A stretch of DNA of 64,000 nucleotides from Zhengitettix transpicula (lineage: Eukaryota > Arthropoda > Insecta > Orthoptera > Tetrigidae): positions 102,633,738 to 102,697,737 of the forward strand of contig CM073593.1 in assembly GCA_037074705.1 (NCBI GenBank). Direction: 5' to 3'. Position 1 is the stretch's first letter, and each line of letters begins with the position of its first letter. Both the position numbers and the translations under genes were made by a program. The notes beneath the pieces were generated by a model. The model had not been told where the DNA came from. It made no database searches and saw only the letters and a program-made list of their open reading frames with translations. Of this stretch, positions 9,849-22,659 are shown in pieces.

Positions 9849-9916
9849 GGTTAAGTGGTGTAACAATTACCGCTCTGAACTTTGAATCGAGCGATCAGAG
9901 TTCAAGCTTCGAATAC
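9849..9916 (+). pseudogene. tRNA-Gln pseudogene, right flank
   Basis: 'ggttaagtggtgtaacaatt' then 'ctgaactttgaatcgagcga'. The UUG loop is still readable, but the D loop has lost its GG, stems are broken and the 3' acceptor strand is lost. Confidence 0.7.
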
Positions 9917-9995
9917 ATATTATAATTATTCTCACTTTATTTTCCACAGATATAATTTATAATTCAGGATAAGATTCCAGTACCCATATGATGTA

Positions 9996-10067
9996 GGTGA
10001 GATGGCGTAATCGTTCGCCCTCTGGGCTTTGAAACCAGCGATCGGAGTTCAAAACTAGTTGTGACCA
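9996..10067 (+). pseudogene. tRNA-Gln pseudogene (UUG), right flank
   Basis: The anticodon loop CTTTGAA is intact within ctggg/accag, but the T loop (TTCAAAA), the D arm and the acceptor are altered. Decayed unit with an old-type spacer before it. Confidence 0.7.
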
Positions 10068-10137
10068 AAATATTTACTTTGTATCTTATATATTATTTAT
10101 ATTTAATTACTAGATACCAAAACTAGTTAAATATTGT

Positions 10138-10199
10138 AAAATCCAATGCTGCAATGGTTAACACTCTTGACTTCTCGGGTTCAAATCTCGGTGTGACCT
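10138..10199 (+). pseudogene. Truncated tRNA-Gln pseudogene
   Basis: The 3' side of the anticodon arm is deleted; the sequence runs from 'actcttgactt' straight into the T arm 'tcgggttcaaatctcggtgt'. Confidence 0.7.
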
Positions 10200-10270
10200 T
10201 TTCTTTATGATTTAATTTACATACTATAATTAATTAATTATCAGCTTCCAGTACCAGTATAAATTTATAA

Positions 10271-10342
10271 GGTCCCATGGTGTAATGGTTAGCACTCTGG
10301 ACTTTAATTTCAGCGATCCGAGTTCAAATCTCGGTGGGACTT
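10271..10342 (+). tRNA. Well-folded tRNA with UUA anticodon (candidate ochre suppressor)
   Basis: All stems pair: acceptor GGTCCCA/TGGGACT (1-72 is G-U), D arm GTGT/GCAC, anticodon arm CTGGA/TTCAG (30-40 is G-U) with loop CTTTAAT, T arm CCGAG/CTCGG with loop TTCAAAT. The anticodon is UUA, complementary to the stop codon UAA. TTTTT follows within 15 bp. It sits among decayed units, yet its fold has no mismatch; compared with a normal tRNA-Gln(UUG) the anticodon arm changed at positions 36, 38 and 40. It may be a tRNA pseudogene caught early or a genuine natural suppressor. Loss of G36 would weaken glutaminyl-tRNA synthetase recognition. Confidence 0.65.
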
Positions 10343-10418
10343 ACTATAATTTTTCTTTTTCAACACAGAATCTACTTGTAATAAATTATTTGATTTAATT
10401 AACGCGAAAATGTCGTTA

Positions 10419-10490
10419 TGTCCCGTGGTGTAATAATTAACATTCTGGACTGTCAATCCAGCGATCACAGTTCAAATCTCTGTCGGACAT
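10419..10490 (+). pseudogene. tRNA-Gln-derived unit with GUC (Asp) anticodon
   Basis: The loop CTGTCAA gives anticodon GUC on a Gln-type body. The D loop has lost its conserved GG (AATAATTA), and there are mismatches at 6-67 and 51-63. Probably a pseudogene; a decayed Gln unit is more likely than an Asp tRNA, because the spacer period and body match its neighbours. Confidence 0.6.
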
Positions 10491-10547
10491 AATTTTTTTT
10501 CTTTGCTTAATTTAGAAAATATTTCTAATTATATTATTTATATTCCA

Positions 10548-10548
<1 letters not shown>

Positions 10549-10584
<36 letters not shown>

Positions 10585-10590
10585 TATATC
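10549..10590. repeat. (TA)n microsatellite inside the last array spacer
   Basis: About 15 TA units followed by 'gtacatatatc'. It separates the GUC unit from the last tRNA fragment. Confidence 0.95.
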
Positions 10591-10607
10591 GTAAAGACGT
10601 ATGGACA

Positions 10608-10647
10608 ATAAATTGAGCCATCTGAGTTTAAATCTCAGTGGGAGCTA
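10608..10647 (+). pseudogene. 3' fragment of a tRNA-Gln unit
   Basis: Only the T arm and acceptor 3' strand survive: 'ctgagtttaaatctcag' then 'tgggagct'. Right-most trace of the array. Confidence 0.6.
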
Positions 10648-11913
10648 CTATATTTTTTCTTTACGTCAAAAAATAAGAATAACATTTTATTAGGTCCCAG
10701 TATATTTAACATTATTTCTTAATTACATAATATTCTTGTATATATTTATTATTTTTTAAATCACTATTTATGATTGTGGTGACCTGTGCTCTAACGTTTA
10801 ACATTAGTACCAGCATTCGTGAATTATTTTCGAATAGTAAACGTTCTTTTAATGTGTTATTAAATGTTAGTATTAACCTTTCCATAATTAATTATTTTAC
10901 AATTTTTAATTTTGATTGTCATTATTTTGTAATAAATATGTTAATGGAAATTATATTTGTTTAATATGATAAATAAACGTGCAACTTATCTTAACACCTG
11001 ATATTAACTAGAGTCGTTGAAGCTCTTTATAAAGCAATTTTTACTGACCTGAAACAAAATGAAGATATACGTTAGTCAGAGATATTTTGTTGTGTCAAAG
11101 ATATACTTGAATTGTTGCTATGTAATTATTTTTAATACTAGTTCGTTTATAATTTTTTTAAAATGTAGAATAATACTTTATATAATTTTGTATTTATTTT
11201 TTTATATTTAACGAGATGCAGGTTTTAAACGTTTGTTGCCAACTTATATTGAATATTTTGATTCGTTTCATGAAGACGTGTATTCAAAAATTATTTTCCT
11301 ATTTTTTTAACATGTTAATTAAATTTATACTGAATTCAATTTATTTTAAGCGATTATAATTTTCTCGTTTCATTTTTGAGTACATCGACTGCAAAAGAAG
11401 TAATATAAAATTTTGTCTTGAATATTATATTCACGTATTAAAATTGTTCATACGCGATTTTTTATTTTAAATATAGGAATCAGGGATGATATACTTCACT
11501 TTTTCAGATCACAGAAGTTGGACAGACTGTGAATAATTCTTTAAGTCAACTAGCTGGTGATTTTTCAGGTGTAGAAATTTGATAAAAATGAATGATTCGT
11601 GAAATAATATTGAGTTTTAAATTTATTAAATAATTTCTTATTTTTACTTACCATTTCAGAGAAGCGTGGCGTTGGCAACCATTCAAAACAGATGTTTAAT
11701 CTTTTTTTTACGTTTAATGGTATAAAGATTAACAAATCAGCGAAAAAAGTCAGTATAATTTGAGTATAGTATAATTATGCTAGGGTAAATGATATCTTAT
11801 AAATATACAAACAGGGAAATAAAATATTTCAACCCAAATTTGGGACCCTCATGACAAATTTGTCTCCAAGGAGGTGTAAAACAATTTTTTTTTTTAGTTT
11901 TAGTGGATTTTTT
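10648..11913. other. AT-rich non-coding stretch
   Basis: No gene, RNA or recognisable repeat. A 64-codon frame at 10770-10964 is AT-rich and has no known motif. Confidence 0.5.
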
Positions 11914-12360
11914 AGGGCAACAGGCTACATGAGGGTAATCCACATTGGGCAACTCCCATTTAATAGCATAGGAAGGGATTTGAAAGGGGGGATGCGGAAG
12001 GGTAGAAGAAGGTAGCCAAGGGTTAACTAGGGCCCCCGGACTATATTTTAAGGATCCTACCTGGCATTTGCCTAAAGAAATGCAGGGTTAACCCTAGGAA
12101 AACCTTCATCAGGTAGGTCGGGCATTGGGTACTTGTCCCACGCCCTTCCGATAGCGGGAGAGGAATTTTCTGTGGGGACGCAGCATTCCCTTCTCCGTGC
12201 CTCGACCAGTTTAGGAGGCAGCTGGCCGACTATTCCAATGGGAATAGCTGACAACTCTTACCCTATGCCCAAGGTCTGTGACCCCGGAACATACACCTCT
12301 CAGAACAGGCCGAGGTGCCTCGGCTTGTGGGAACCTTAGTTCAAAAACGGAGAGGAAAAG
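11914..12360 (+). mobile_element. Family A dispersed repeat, 3'-truncated copy
   Basis: Starts 'agggcaacaggctacatgag' and continues through family landmarks such as 'cctgcatcaggtaggtcggg'-like and 'cgaccagtttaggaggcagc' segments, ending at 'aaacggagaggaaaag' without the hairpin tail. Nine copies or partial copies occur in the window on both strands. A frame of about 60 codons on the opposite strand, with the core VGQLPPKLVEARRRECCVP, recurs in several copies. No transposase or reverse transcriptase is recognisable, so it is probably non-autonomous. Confidence 0.75.
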
Positions 12361-15300
12361 TGTAAATCTGATTTGCTAAATAATACCCATTTCTCATTTT
12401 CGTAATTAATTTTATTGACATAAAAACAGTTGTTACCAACTAATAAATAAATAAATAAGAGGATTAAAGTGTCCTTCTTTGAATATTAGTCCGATTTGTT
12501 CGCCATTGCAGTTTCTTATCCGGAACAGAAATACCTAAAACGACTCTGAAGAATTTTTTCAGAATAGGGAAGCTCAGTTTAGGTTCCAGAACGTTTATTT
12601 GAAAGAATTACTTTATATTGAGTATTCTGAGGCGTATCTTAGCTTAAAATAATATTACTGGGTGTAGACTGCGACTTACAATATTGTCTGTAAAACCTTG
12701 TTCAATATTCTCCAGATCGAGTCTGTCTTTTTTTTACACCCCTGTTCCAACCTCTTGGTTAGTTATGGTCGCTCTATACTGATAATGTTATCATAGAATG
12801 AGCCAGTCACGACTGATTTGTTACACATCCTTTTAGTGTGTAAGTTAAGTTGTCTTATGTTGTTCGACGATCTGCTTTGACTATATAGAATGGATACTTT
12901 CACGCGAGCCGTGTTCGTGTTCCTTTCCCCTAAGCTACGGTTCCCTCTTGGCCGTATAATTTCCGTATGTTGTTTGATTTGTGTGTGCATAAACAAAGCA
13001 GCCCTTCGGAGCGCAGGTGCCTCCCGAACAATAGCGAGACACCCCGGGGTAAAAACACCCCCGAATTTGTCTAATGCTGTAATAGTGGCCCTCTATTAGC
13101 ATACCTGCTTGTCCTGGCCAGGCCACCCTAAAAAAGGAGGGGGAAGTAGGGGCTGAACAAAGGGTGGGTGGCGACCAACACATTTCAGACACCTAATCAA
13201 GGGGAACCACGCCCAAAGGGGTGACTTTGAAGGAACAACACCAACTCACCTTACATCCAGAGTAAAAAAATGCATGAAATTTAGTTATTAAAATGTTGTG
13301 TGCAATCAGTGATTTAGACAAAACACTTAACGGGTAATTAAAATCACATTCATACGTGAAAATATATCACAAGTCAATATATGAATCGGAAAATATGTTT
13401 ATATGGTCATTTCCCGACGTGATGTATTTTTTTTTACAGAGAAAAGCGAAAATTTAAAAAGTCATATTAGCCGCGATAGTTAAATATTTTAATTACAATT
13501 TTCGTCCATTAAACTTGTGATAAAAAAAATTCACTAGATTGAACAGTTAATTTTGACGCCTCACCAAAATGATCAAATATTTCCAACAGTTGTTGTTTAA
13601 ATTAAAAAATTTAAATCAACTTTGAAATAGACTTAATTACAATAAATTAACCCGTTTCGATTAAAAAATAAAAGAGGTGAAAATAAGGTCAGTAAATGTT
13701 GTGAATAATTAAAAACCTTCAACGTAACGTTTGTACACACTTTGTTACTGTCCTAAAATAAAAAATAAAATAAATAAAATCTATGAGCGACGTAAACGAA
13801 AGTCCGATATTTATAAATAATTAACGCTGATGTAAGAATAAAATGAGAATTTTAAATATACAATTTAGGGTGTCTTATTTATATAGTTTTGATTTTCTCA
13901 GTTTTGGATTTGAATTTATTATTTACCTTTATAATTTATTTTTTTGATTTTATTTTCAAAATATTTTACTGGAAATTAAAATCATATATTTATTACCCTG
14001 ACGATAGTAAATATATTGGATTTCTGTCGTCACAAACCACCCTAGAAATACACGAAAATTATCCTGATTTTTGTTGTTCTGGAAGCACGAATAAACACGA
14101 TTTTTCTAGTTTCGGATTAAAATTTAATTTCTTTTACTTTTCTTTTAATTTTAACAAAGGAAATGTCTTGTTCTATTCGCGGAAAATAAGACGTGATTTG
14201 GAATTGACAACTTCTATTTTCTGGAGTTCAACTGAACAGTGGCAATTTAAAGAATAATGAGCTTTGCAAAATAATCCATATTATGACATATCAACGAGGG
14301 TTGATTCTACAGTAGTAGAGAATACAGAGAACCTTTCACGGGTTTCATCCACCTACTACCCCAGTTAGAAGGATCACTAAATTACAGACTCGCCCGTTCC
14401 AATTTGAATAATTAAGTGGTTATTTTCTATCTACAAATAATCTTTAATATTGACCCAGTATACAGTATGACTTTCAACTGATTCTAATAAATATATTTCA
14501 CAGTTTCTGGATTTCCCTATTTTTTCCTCTCGTATCAGTAAACGATTTCTGGCCGACGACGGAGCGGTTAGTGAACGTTATTGACGTGGCCAACGCCGTT
14601 GATTTGTGCGTCGAACGTGTCTGGTCTCCCTCCTTGTGTTCCGTTGTTGCTGATGGACGTGCGAAGAGTCCGTAAACATCGCGGAGCTTCTGCCGGACCT
14701 TGTACGGAGGGGAACGGAATCAAAGCAGCGGACGAGAATTTGCATATATTAGCTTCAGCCATTCACGTTACTGTCACTAATTTGGAAGATTAACAAACTG
14801 GTTCCGCAGTTTACAGGCTACTTCCTCCAAACTTAACGACATAATCCCGCATTCTGACGTTTTCGGTGTGTCCTTCCTCTTGAGCGGTCATAACGGTGTT
14901 ACGAGCCATTAAAGAGGCGCCCGCGGAGAAGTGGATAAGGGGGGAAAAAAGTGGAACCAAACTGCCAATGGAGAATCTTTTTTTTTTGCTTCTTTTTCCA
15001 CCACGAATTTTTATGGTTCTGCGGCTAGACGTCAAACTACTGAAGTGGTTTACGATCGTTGAGGGCGGACGGTCAAGTTCATCAACGCAATCCAAGGTGA
15101 TCAACGAAACAATTTAATTAATTATGAAGGATCCGAAAGGAACATTCTTTGGATAAACACGCAGTTAAATTTATCTGATATCAATACAATTATAAACGTA
15201 TAAACGCAGACAAATAATTGAATAACAAAAATTAACACATCGTTTCGTCCACAAATATAAGACTTCACCAGGTGTGGAATGGAGTAAATAATTTCAGTAC

Positions 15301-15756
15301 ATTGCCTAATTTTTCTAAAAAATATTAGCTGAATATTGGATGTTTAATAAATTAATTTCATTTATATTTTTTCAAGGTAACCGAAAAATTTTGATTTTTA
15401 ACTTTATAATCCTAAACACGTAGTTATTACGCCATGACGTTACAACTACCACAGAATTTTTCCAGCAGAAGGGGAAACAACTACTTAAACCACGTTTCAC
15501 AGATTTTCCTGATTTGAAAGGGATGGATTATGTATGTGTGTATGCGTATCCATGCCGGAAAACCCCCAAAAAATTATCTCCCCAACGAAGTTAAATACAA
15601 CAGTGTATGAAATCGTCAACCGTAGGAGTTGATGAAACTATAAAAAGAAAACTAAAGCTGCCTTGATTTGCACAAAATATTACAGAGACACGTCAAATCT
15701 ACGTGACACGCAAGGTTAAAGTGTTTTGGATAATTTTAACAGACATTTATTATTTA
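12361..15756. other. Non-coding stretch with two GC-richer blocks
   Basis: Block 12690-13260 is GC-rich with 'caccccggggtaaaaacacc'-type sequence, and block 14540-15120 is CpG-bearing. Frames there reach 97 codons on both strands, without motifs. An AT-rich frame at 13889-14257 (122 codons, plus strand) is biased to F, I, Y and K and has no domain I recognise. I call no gene. A hammerhead-like motif with only a 3-bp stem lies on the minus strand at about 15241-15270. Confidence 0.35.
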
Positions 15757-16330
15757 CTAGCTGGGTGCCCGGCGTTGCTCGTGTACATATTTATATAAAC
15801 CCGAAAAAGTAATTAAATACTTAAATATACTCCTTGAGTATTGCAGGATACAATTTTCCTTCAGTCTTCAGACCTTACGAAAGATTAAACTGAATAAATT
15901 CTTAGCTGGATTCACAATGTAAACAAATAGTCGCCATATTGGAGTCACTAATAGGGAGAGTAAATTAACTTAAATTTTCCGTAAGGATCGAAAAGTATTT
16001 CGTATTGTTTTTTATCATCATTCGATGGAGTATTACTGGATAAGATTATACTTTTTACTCAATGAAAATATTTCTGCTTTATTTCATTACGGAAACAGGA
16101 ACTATTTCCTTTGTTCGTCGCGTAGTAACGTCTCTCTCTGTCTCTCTCTCTCGCGTGCGTGACGTCACGGTCTCTTAACGCGCAGTAATTTAACACAAAA
16201 TTATCACATTTTTCAATTATAATTGTTTCTACCTTTAAGCTAGGGGTTTCTCACCCCCCACAGTGCCGTTTCACGTGTACCAAGTTTTTTGGAATCTGTC
16301 CACGCGTTTAAATTTGTATAAAGATTTACG
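15757..16330 (+). mobile_element. Family C LINE-like repeat
   Basis: Begins 'ctagctgggtgcccggcgtt' and shares long stretches with copies at about 22.66-23.30 kb and, inverted, 55.20-55.67 kb. Shared landmarks: 'tactccttgagtattgcagg', 'cagtcttcagac', 'gattcacaatgtaaacaaat' and, near the right end, 'gtgacgtcacggtctc'. No reverse transcriptase remains. The start and the dispersed diverged copies suggest a LINE 3' end or derived SINE, but the class is an inference. Confidence 0.6.
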
Positions 16331-19300
16331 TAAATACATACACATATACATACAAAATATTCATATAGATTCAATTTATTTTAATTTCTTATTAAAAATT
16401 AATTATCATGCTTTATTGTGTAATCACGTAAAAGGGTCGATGTTTCGACCTCAAAAAGGTGAAAAGGTAACAAGCGGAAAGCCACGTATCTTGTCCGCAG
16501 GAGTTCTTATTTCTTTTTTAGAAGTATAATCCTAGGTCGGAAAACTTTCCAAAGCTCATGCCGAATATCACCACACTTGTCTGTATAATTGGATAAATAA
16601 TAATAATGATGTAAATGATGCAAAACGATCATGTTGTAAATGACATACAAATGTCCCGGCATTATTTTAGACGGAACAAGTCTGTCTGCCGAACAATCTT
16701 TACCAGTTCCAAGTTTGGCTGTTACTTGTTGGACGGAGTCGACGCCACGTGCTATTTTCAACCTGCGAGGTGTTTTAATGGCGATCGACTTTGTTACATG
16801 ACCGATTACAGCGTGACGTATGCATTTCTTCACGTAACCAGAGGTCACTCATTGTTTTCGGACGACAAAAAAGGCACACAAGCCGAACTGCGATTAGGGA
16901 GTGTCCTCATTACTAATGTGGAGGCCAAACACAGAGCTGTGATTTAGAGGCCCCCAACAGCCTCCCACCAGTCTTTGTCCGCGTTTGGTCATGGAGTCCC
17001 CCTTTGAGGCCCGACAAAAAGGCGAGGTGTGTCGTTAAAAGAAGGACTTCATCCGTCCACGAAACACGTCTTAAGGTTCTGTAACTACACGCAGTAAAAA
17101 TGGCGAATGTAGAAAGAACTTGAAAGCTTTCCGTAATAATCAAATGCTGGTATAGTGTTTTAAGTTTAGAATTTTACCAAGGATATTCTCAGTAAAGTTG
17201 TTTACTTCAGTATAGTCGCATACGCTTCACGAGTCTCCAATCTTACGAAAGAAGTCCTTAATATATACCTTGAGATTACAAGCTTAGAAGCTTGCAAAAT
17301 GAGACCCAGCACAATAGCTCTCAAAGTAAAATAACGAATAGGGAAAAGTATATGAAATTTTGAACCTAAACTAGCACAATATAAGGGCGAGAATAATTAA
17401 ATAGTTAAAAATAAGTTTTAAAATAAAACGAACAACTCAAATAAGCACAAAAATGGCAATAAAAATAAGTGTTAAAATAAAAACGATGGGATGCTAACAT
17501 CTAAAACAATTGAAATATATTTTTAATCATATTAGACGCAACTACAAATGAGTTCTGAGACTGATGACGAAACAAAAATTTCATCCTTAAGAAACGTCTA
17601 GAAATTTACACGGCAGTTTGTTCATATAACAACGAATTATTTTTGCAATATGTGAAATAATAGCGTTATATATTATTGGTACCCTGTAAATTACACTGTT
17701 ATTTTAACAAAACAATATTTTTTCGTACACCAATTAAAATTTATTAACTACAAATTTCTCATTAACAAGACTAATTTTATGTTTCTATTTTTCTTTGCCT
17801 CATATTTTCTGGAATTTTTTATTTACATTTTTTCCTTCAACTCTGAGTTACTTTGTTAGAAAATCTCAAATTAATATACGGGGTTAAATTTTCTTGAATA
17901 AAGATGGATACGAAATTCAACATATATAAGTTAAATGTACCAAGTGAACGGGAGAGTAAAAGTCTCAAAGGTTAAACGAACTGCTCTGCACTTCGGTTGA
18001 GAACATGGGGTTATCAATATCCTTTAAATGAGGCAGAAAAATGTACCAGAAATTTTTGAACAGGGCCATATAACCAACGGTTACAAATATTCAGAGAAAT
18101 AATGAGAAGAAGCTAAAACATTGTTTCACAGGGAAAACTTTGCATGAAAACCCTCACAAAATAGTCGATTTTTTTTGTGAATATCTGATCTAAATTTTAA
18201 GTTAAATTGTGCTGTAATATTTTAGTAAATAGGAAATATCGAATTCGAGATAAGACGATATGAGAAATTTGGAAGGTGACGAAAGACGGATGACGCAGGA
18301 AACGGTAATTGATTCACATGCCTTTTTGAAGAATAATGGCGAGAGGCATACATTTATTTACCCCACATACTTCGATAAAATCCTCGACTTTAAAATTATT
18401 TCCTGATAGCGGCTGATTTCTTGCCGGTCTTGATATTACCCGACATTAAGCGCCTGTCGCAGCGGCAACCCACATGGCAGCTTCAAGCACAACGGTAAGA
18501 CTTCGCACGCACCTCCGACAAATATTGCGTAAAATAAAATAAACACACTCGAGTTTGCCTTCAGCACACACAACTGAGACAACTCATGTATATATATTTT
18601 TTTTTTGCAAAGACAGAGTCGCTTGAGACGAATTTCATCTATGTAATGAACTAATTTACTTTTAATGTAGTAACGGAAGATTTTTATTACATTAGTTTTC
18701 ATGTACTGCATTCGCATAAAAATGTATTTTAAGATTTATCACTTAGAAATAATTTTTTTTATCGTGAATTTTTAAATTAAGCGGCAGTGTAAGTATTTTG
18801 TCGTTTTATACGAAACCATCACTCACGTCTGTTTCATGATTTTAAGTAAATCTGTGATATTTGTTTCAAACTTGAAAATTTATACGTAATAATTATTAAA
18901 CTTTTTAATCGAAAGCGTAGTTATTCATTAGTTATTAAGTGTAGTGGTTTTATATTATTAGAGGTTTCACAAGACATAGCCGAATGAAAACTAAATTGAC
19001 ATGTTTGTTTTTTGTCACCACTTAAGATAATTAAAAATCTAATATTATGAAGAACAATTTCATAAGAATTTAATGCATAATTCTGCCACAAAACCAAAAA
19101 TCAATTTTTTTAACATTATTTCTTAAATCATTTTCAAAACCCGACTTGACATTTCCTGACCTTATTTCTTCGACACTTTGACAACGTTTCGTTAAAAAAA
19201 ACTGATGTCTTCAGAATCAACTGAATTTTATCGTAACGAAAAAAATTATTCATATAGAATATTCCAGAAAAGTTTCCATGGTGTTGAAGTGTTAATTAAG

Positions 19301-22300
19301 TTTGTCTTCTTTGTTATTTAATTTCAATTTTTAGGTATAATTCAGACCAATATTATTCTTATATTTATATTATATTGACCGTTCAAAAATTCATCTTCAG
19401 TTAATATTAATTGATATATTTTTTAAAAATTGAAATACTGTCCTAATGCCAGTTTATTTATTTTGAAAAATGTATATATTGATTTTAATTTAAATTTAAA
19501 TCAAGAATCTGACACAGCTGTAAATATTTGTTTTATCGTAGGCGATAAATGCAAAATACATATAATTTGTTGTGTTTTTATGTATGTATTTATTCAATCT
19601 CTAAATTGGACGTTCCGTTAAATGATTAATTGGATTTGGGACTGATTATACGTGGGGCGAAGTTATTAATAAATATAATTTGTATAGATTCTGCGGTTCG
19701 TATGAATTTTTCGTATTAAATTTAAAACATGAAATAAAATGCTTTCCTCGTATGTTACAGGCGGTAAGACTAATTATCCCGGAACATGTCGCTGTTGCAT
19801 CTAATAACAAAGTGTTAAAGTGATATTAATTGGTTCTTATTCTTCTGAAGACGTTAGTGAGGGTTCATTAGTAATTTTTTTACAACGACAATTGCAGTAT
19901 ATGTATTGAGATATGTTTGTTTTATTGTTGTTGAACAATTTGCTATTTGGTTATAAGTTAGTGGTCTTCTACCTTGGTTTACTTACTTCCTACAACACGC
20001 ACAACTTCCCGGTGCGGCCAGCAGTCGAACCAGAGGACGTTCAGGTAAAGGACAGCGGCAGAAGTGTACATAAGAGTCAATTATTGTCTTCTAGATGATA
20101 TGAAATTATAATCGGTGGAAAACCTCAGATCTTTAAAGTACGACTGTGCCACAGACGGCATTTACCGGGACAATGGACCAATAACCGAGAAATGTCTTAA
20201 ATGAAAATGGCTAATCTTGGCAAAAAAAAAATTTCGAGTACTTTTAGCCGTGATCAAATATATTAATTATTATTCTGATAATTCCATATCGGAATCATGT
20301 TGACCTGTATTGGAACACGATGCTTTTCAATACAAGTGGTTGGTTGATGTTCTCACAATCCAGAGTTTGATATCAAGCTTGTTTCAGTATCAGTGTAATT
20401 TTTTTTCCCTCCTTGTCACTGCAATTACAACGGGAATACAGCAATCAGCGGTTGTCGACATCGCTGGTATCACGCCACTGTTGCTGAGACAGCTTCAGGG
20501 TTCTCCCATTACTGCTGGCCGCTGCAATGAAGGATGGATGTCCATATAGCAGAGGAACGTGTACTAAATTCTCTAGTCAAAGCCTGGTCCGGACATCGAA
20601 CGGTTAAACAATTTACCGAAACAAAGTGAGACATGAAACGGACAAAATAAAAAAAAATCGTAAGTAAAAAATTTGAACTCTGTTGGCGATTTTGAATCCT
20701 AAATTCCAATATACTGAATACAATTTTCATTCAACAAAATAAAATCTGTCACATACACTGAATAAACGAAAAAATAAAAAACACTTTTGACAGTGTATAG
20801 CATAACTGGATTTTTCTATATATTGTTTATTTATTAATTCGACCAACGGATAATCATTCCCCAAAAAAATTCAATTAATTATTTGACGGAACGTTTACAG
20901 CTGTGACGAAAATTTCAATGTTTTTATTTACAATTTTTTTCCCCCCCTATATCTATAAGATGCTTTTTGAGGCGTATTTTTTCTAAACTGGTCCTTTTTA
21001 CCTTTATAAAATACCTGAATTCGGGAATACCTTCGTATTTCTTGGAATATTAAATTACTAAAAAAATATTAAACACTGAACTTAGTAAATTGGCAATTTT
21101 GCGGTAATTCTTAGAGATTTTTCTGTATTAAAGAATTATTTTCACTACATACGATTATTTCGAAAATTTCAGGGAGTTTACTTCAGTGTTTTCGGGACCT
21201 AATGTTCATATTTTTGACTTTTAAACCGAACCTGATAAGAGAAATGAAGATTCACGTACAGATAATAATTATTAATCAAAAAACTTGACCACCTTAATAG
21301 TTGATTTTTATATTGAAAACAACTTCATGTTATTCTTTTAACACATACTTCTGTGTTCGTAAAAAGAAAGAAAGTTAAGTCAAGTATGTTTGTATGTAAA
21401 GTACTCCAGCTATCTTATTAAAAAATTATGAATCAGTGGTTTTACAACGTCGGAAGGTTTTATTTTTGTCTGTGATCACTTTTTCAGTGTGTTAGAAGGA
21501 AAAATAATGGGGGAGATTTATATAAGAATTTTTTTTCAGACTCAAATCCCAAAAAAAAGCGGTTTTACGGTATTTTTAATGATCCAAAATTTTAGACTCT
21601 GTAATAAAAAAACAGGAATTCAGAGTATTTTTTTTAAAAAAAAAATTAGCACGCAATGACACAAATCGGAAGTAGTTGAAGTAATTGGAAAATATAAGTC
21701 ACAGTCATAGCGAATTTATGTTAATGATCCTCGGATTACCATAAACAAAAACTAGAAATAAAAAATAATCAAAACCGGGCGATTAACTAAGTAAACATTG
21801 CGAAAATATTTGACGATTTATTTTGGTGGAATAAAATAAATTTTTATAACGTGACATAAAATAGGGCACGATATATTCGTACGATAAAATGCTTCAACGT
21901 ATATAAAAAATCTTTTACAGTCCCAATAGTATTTATTTTCAATCTATACAGTCCGTTGCTTCCGACTGTGCCATATTCATCATGATAGTTTTGTACCTTT
22001 TACTACTATTTGGGTGTTTTTTTAGCACAGTGTCAATAATACTTCAACTTTCAGAGTCGAAGAGACTACGGAAAGTGTTTCGTTAAATACTGTAATAAAG
22101 AAAATATCGTGTTAATCGTCGTTCAAGGTAAAACTAACAGTCTTGAGGATTTTTCAGGCTGATGTACGGAAGGTATGAATGACAATTTTTTTTTATAAAT
22201 ATTTTTTGAACGTGATTTGACAGTCCCATTCCAGCCCGAGCCTTCAAAGCGAAGTAACTATTTCCCCTGAGCCACATTACATTCTCTCTGTCGCTGTATA

Positions 22301-22659
22301 GCGAATTCGCGTGCAGTTTCAACACAATAATTTTCGCAGCTGAACGTCGAAGGCTCTTAATCAGCGGTTCTGGATGTAAAACCCGCAGTCAACAAGGATT
22401 CTCGTGCGGTCGGTCCATCTAATTAATGAAAGGCTTCTTCGACAGGTAATGAAGTAATTTTTTCCTGAAGAGAGCTTGTCAAAAATTTTTGACAAGTTTG
22501 ACGGAAACGTCAGTTTCTTCCAGGCAAGAAGGTTTGTTCATCAGATGGAGAGATTTAATTAACTTTTTCAATGAACAAGTTACTGGTTACTAGTAACTGG
22601 TAAAATTTAACGATTTAAAAAACATTTTTAAGTAGGAAAAAACTATCTCTGTGGCCGAC
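16331..22659. other. Long non-coding stretch, no gene recognised
   Basis: Mostly AT-rich. Around 16.55-17.1 kb composition is more balanced and overlapping frames of 110-113 codons exist on both strands; neither has a motif. Another balanced patch at 18.42-18.50 kb carries nothing recognisable. A weak hammerhead-like sequence (CTGAAGA then a T-rich hairpin then GAAACG, minus strand) lies at about 19185-19220. Confidence 0.4.

Larger units (their letters stand above)
7342..10647 (+). repeat. Tandem tRNA-Gln gene array with ~138-bp period
   Basis: About 22 tRNA-Gln-derived units lie head to tail in one orientation. Thirteen consecutive units (starts 7896 to 9552) are spaced exactly 138 bp apart: a 72-bp tRNA plus a 66-bp spacer beginning 'taattttatttattttctct', which supplies a T4 RNA polymerase III terminator. 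Decayed units on both sides are spaced 133-154 bp and use another spacer resembling 'tttataattaattattag' and 'cagtaccagtaaaaatg'. The core is therefore recently homogenised or amplified within an older array. Each unit has internal A-box (TGGTGTAATGG) and B-box (GAGTTCGAGTCT) promoters. Anticodons: UUG (most), CUG (3), UUA (3), GUC (1). Confidence 0.95.
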
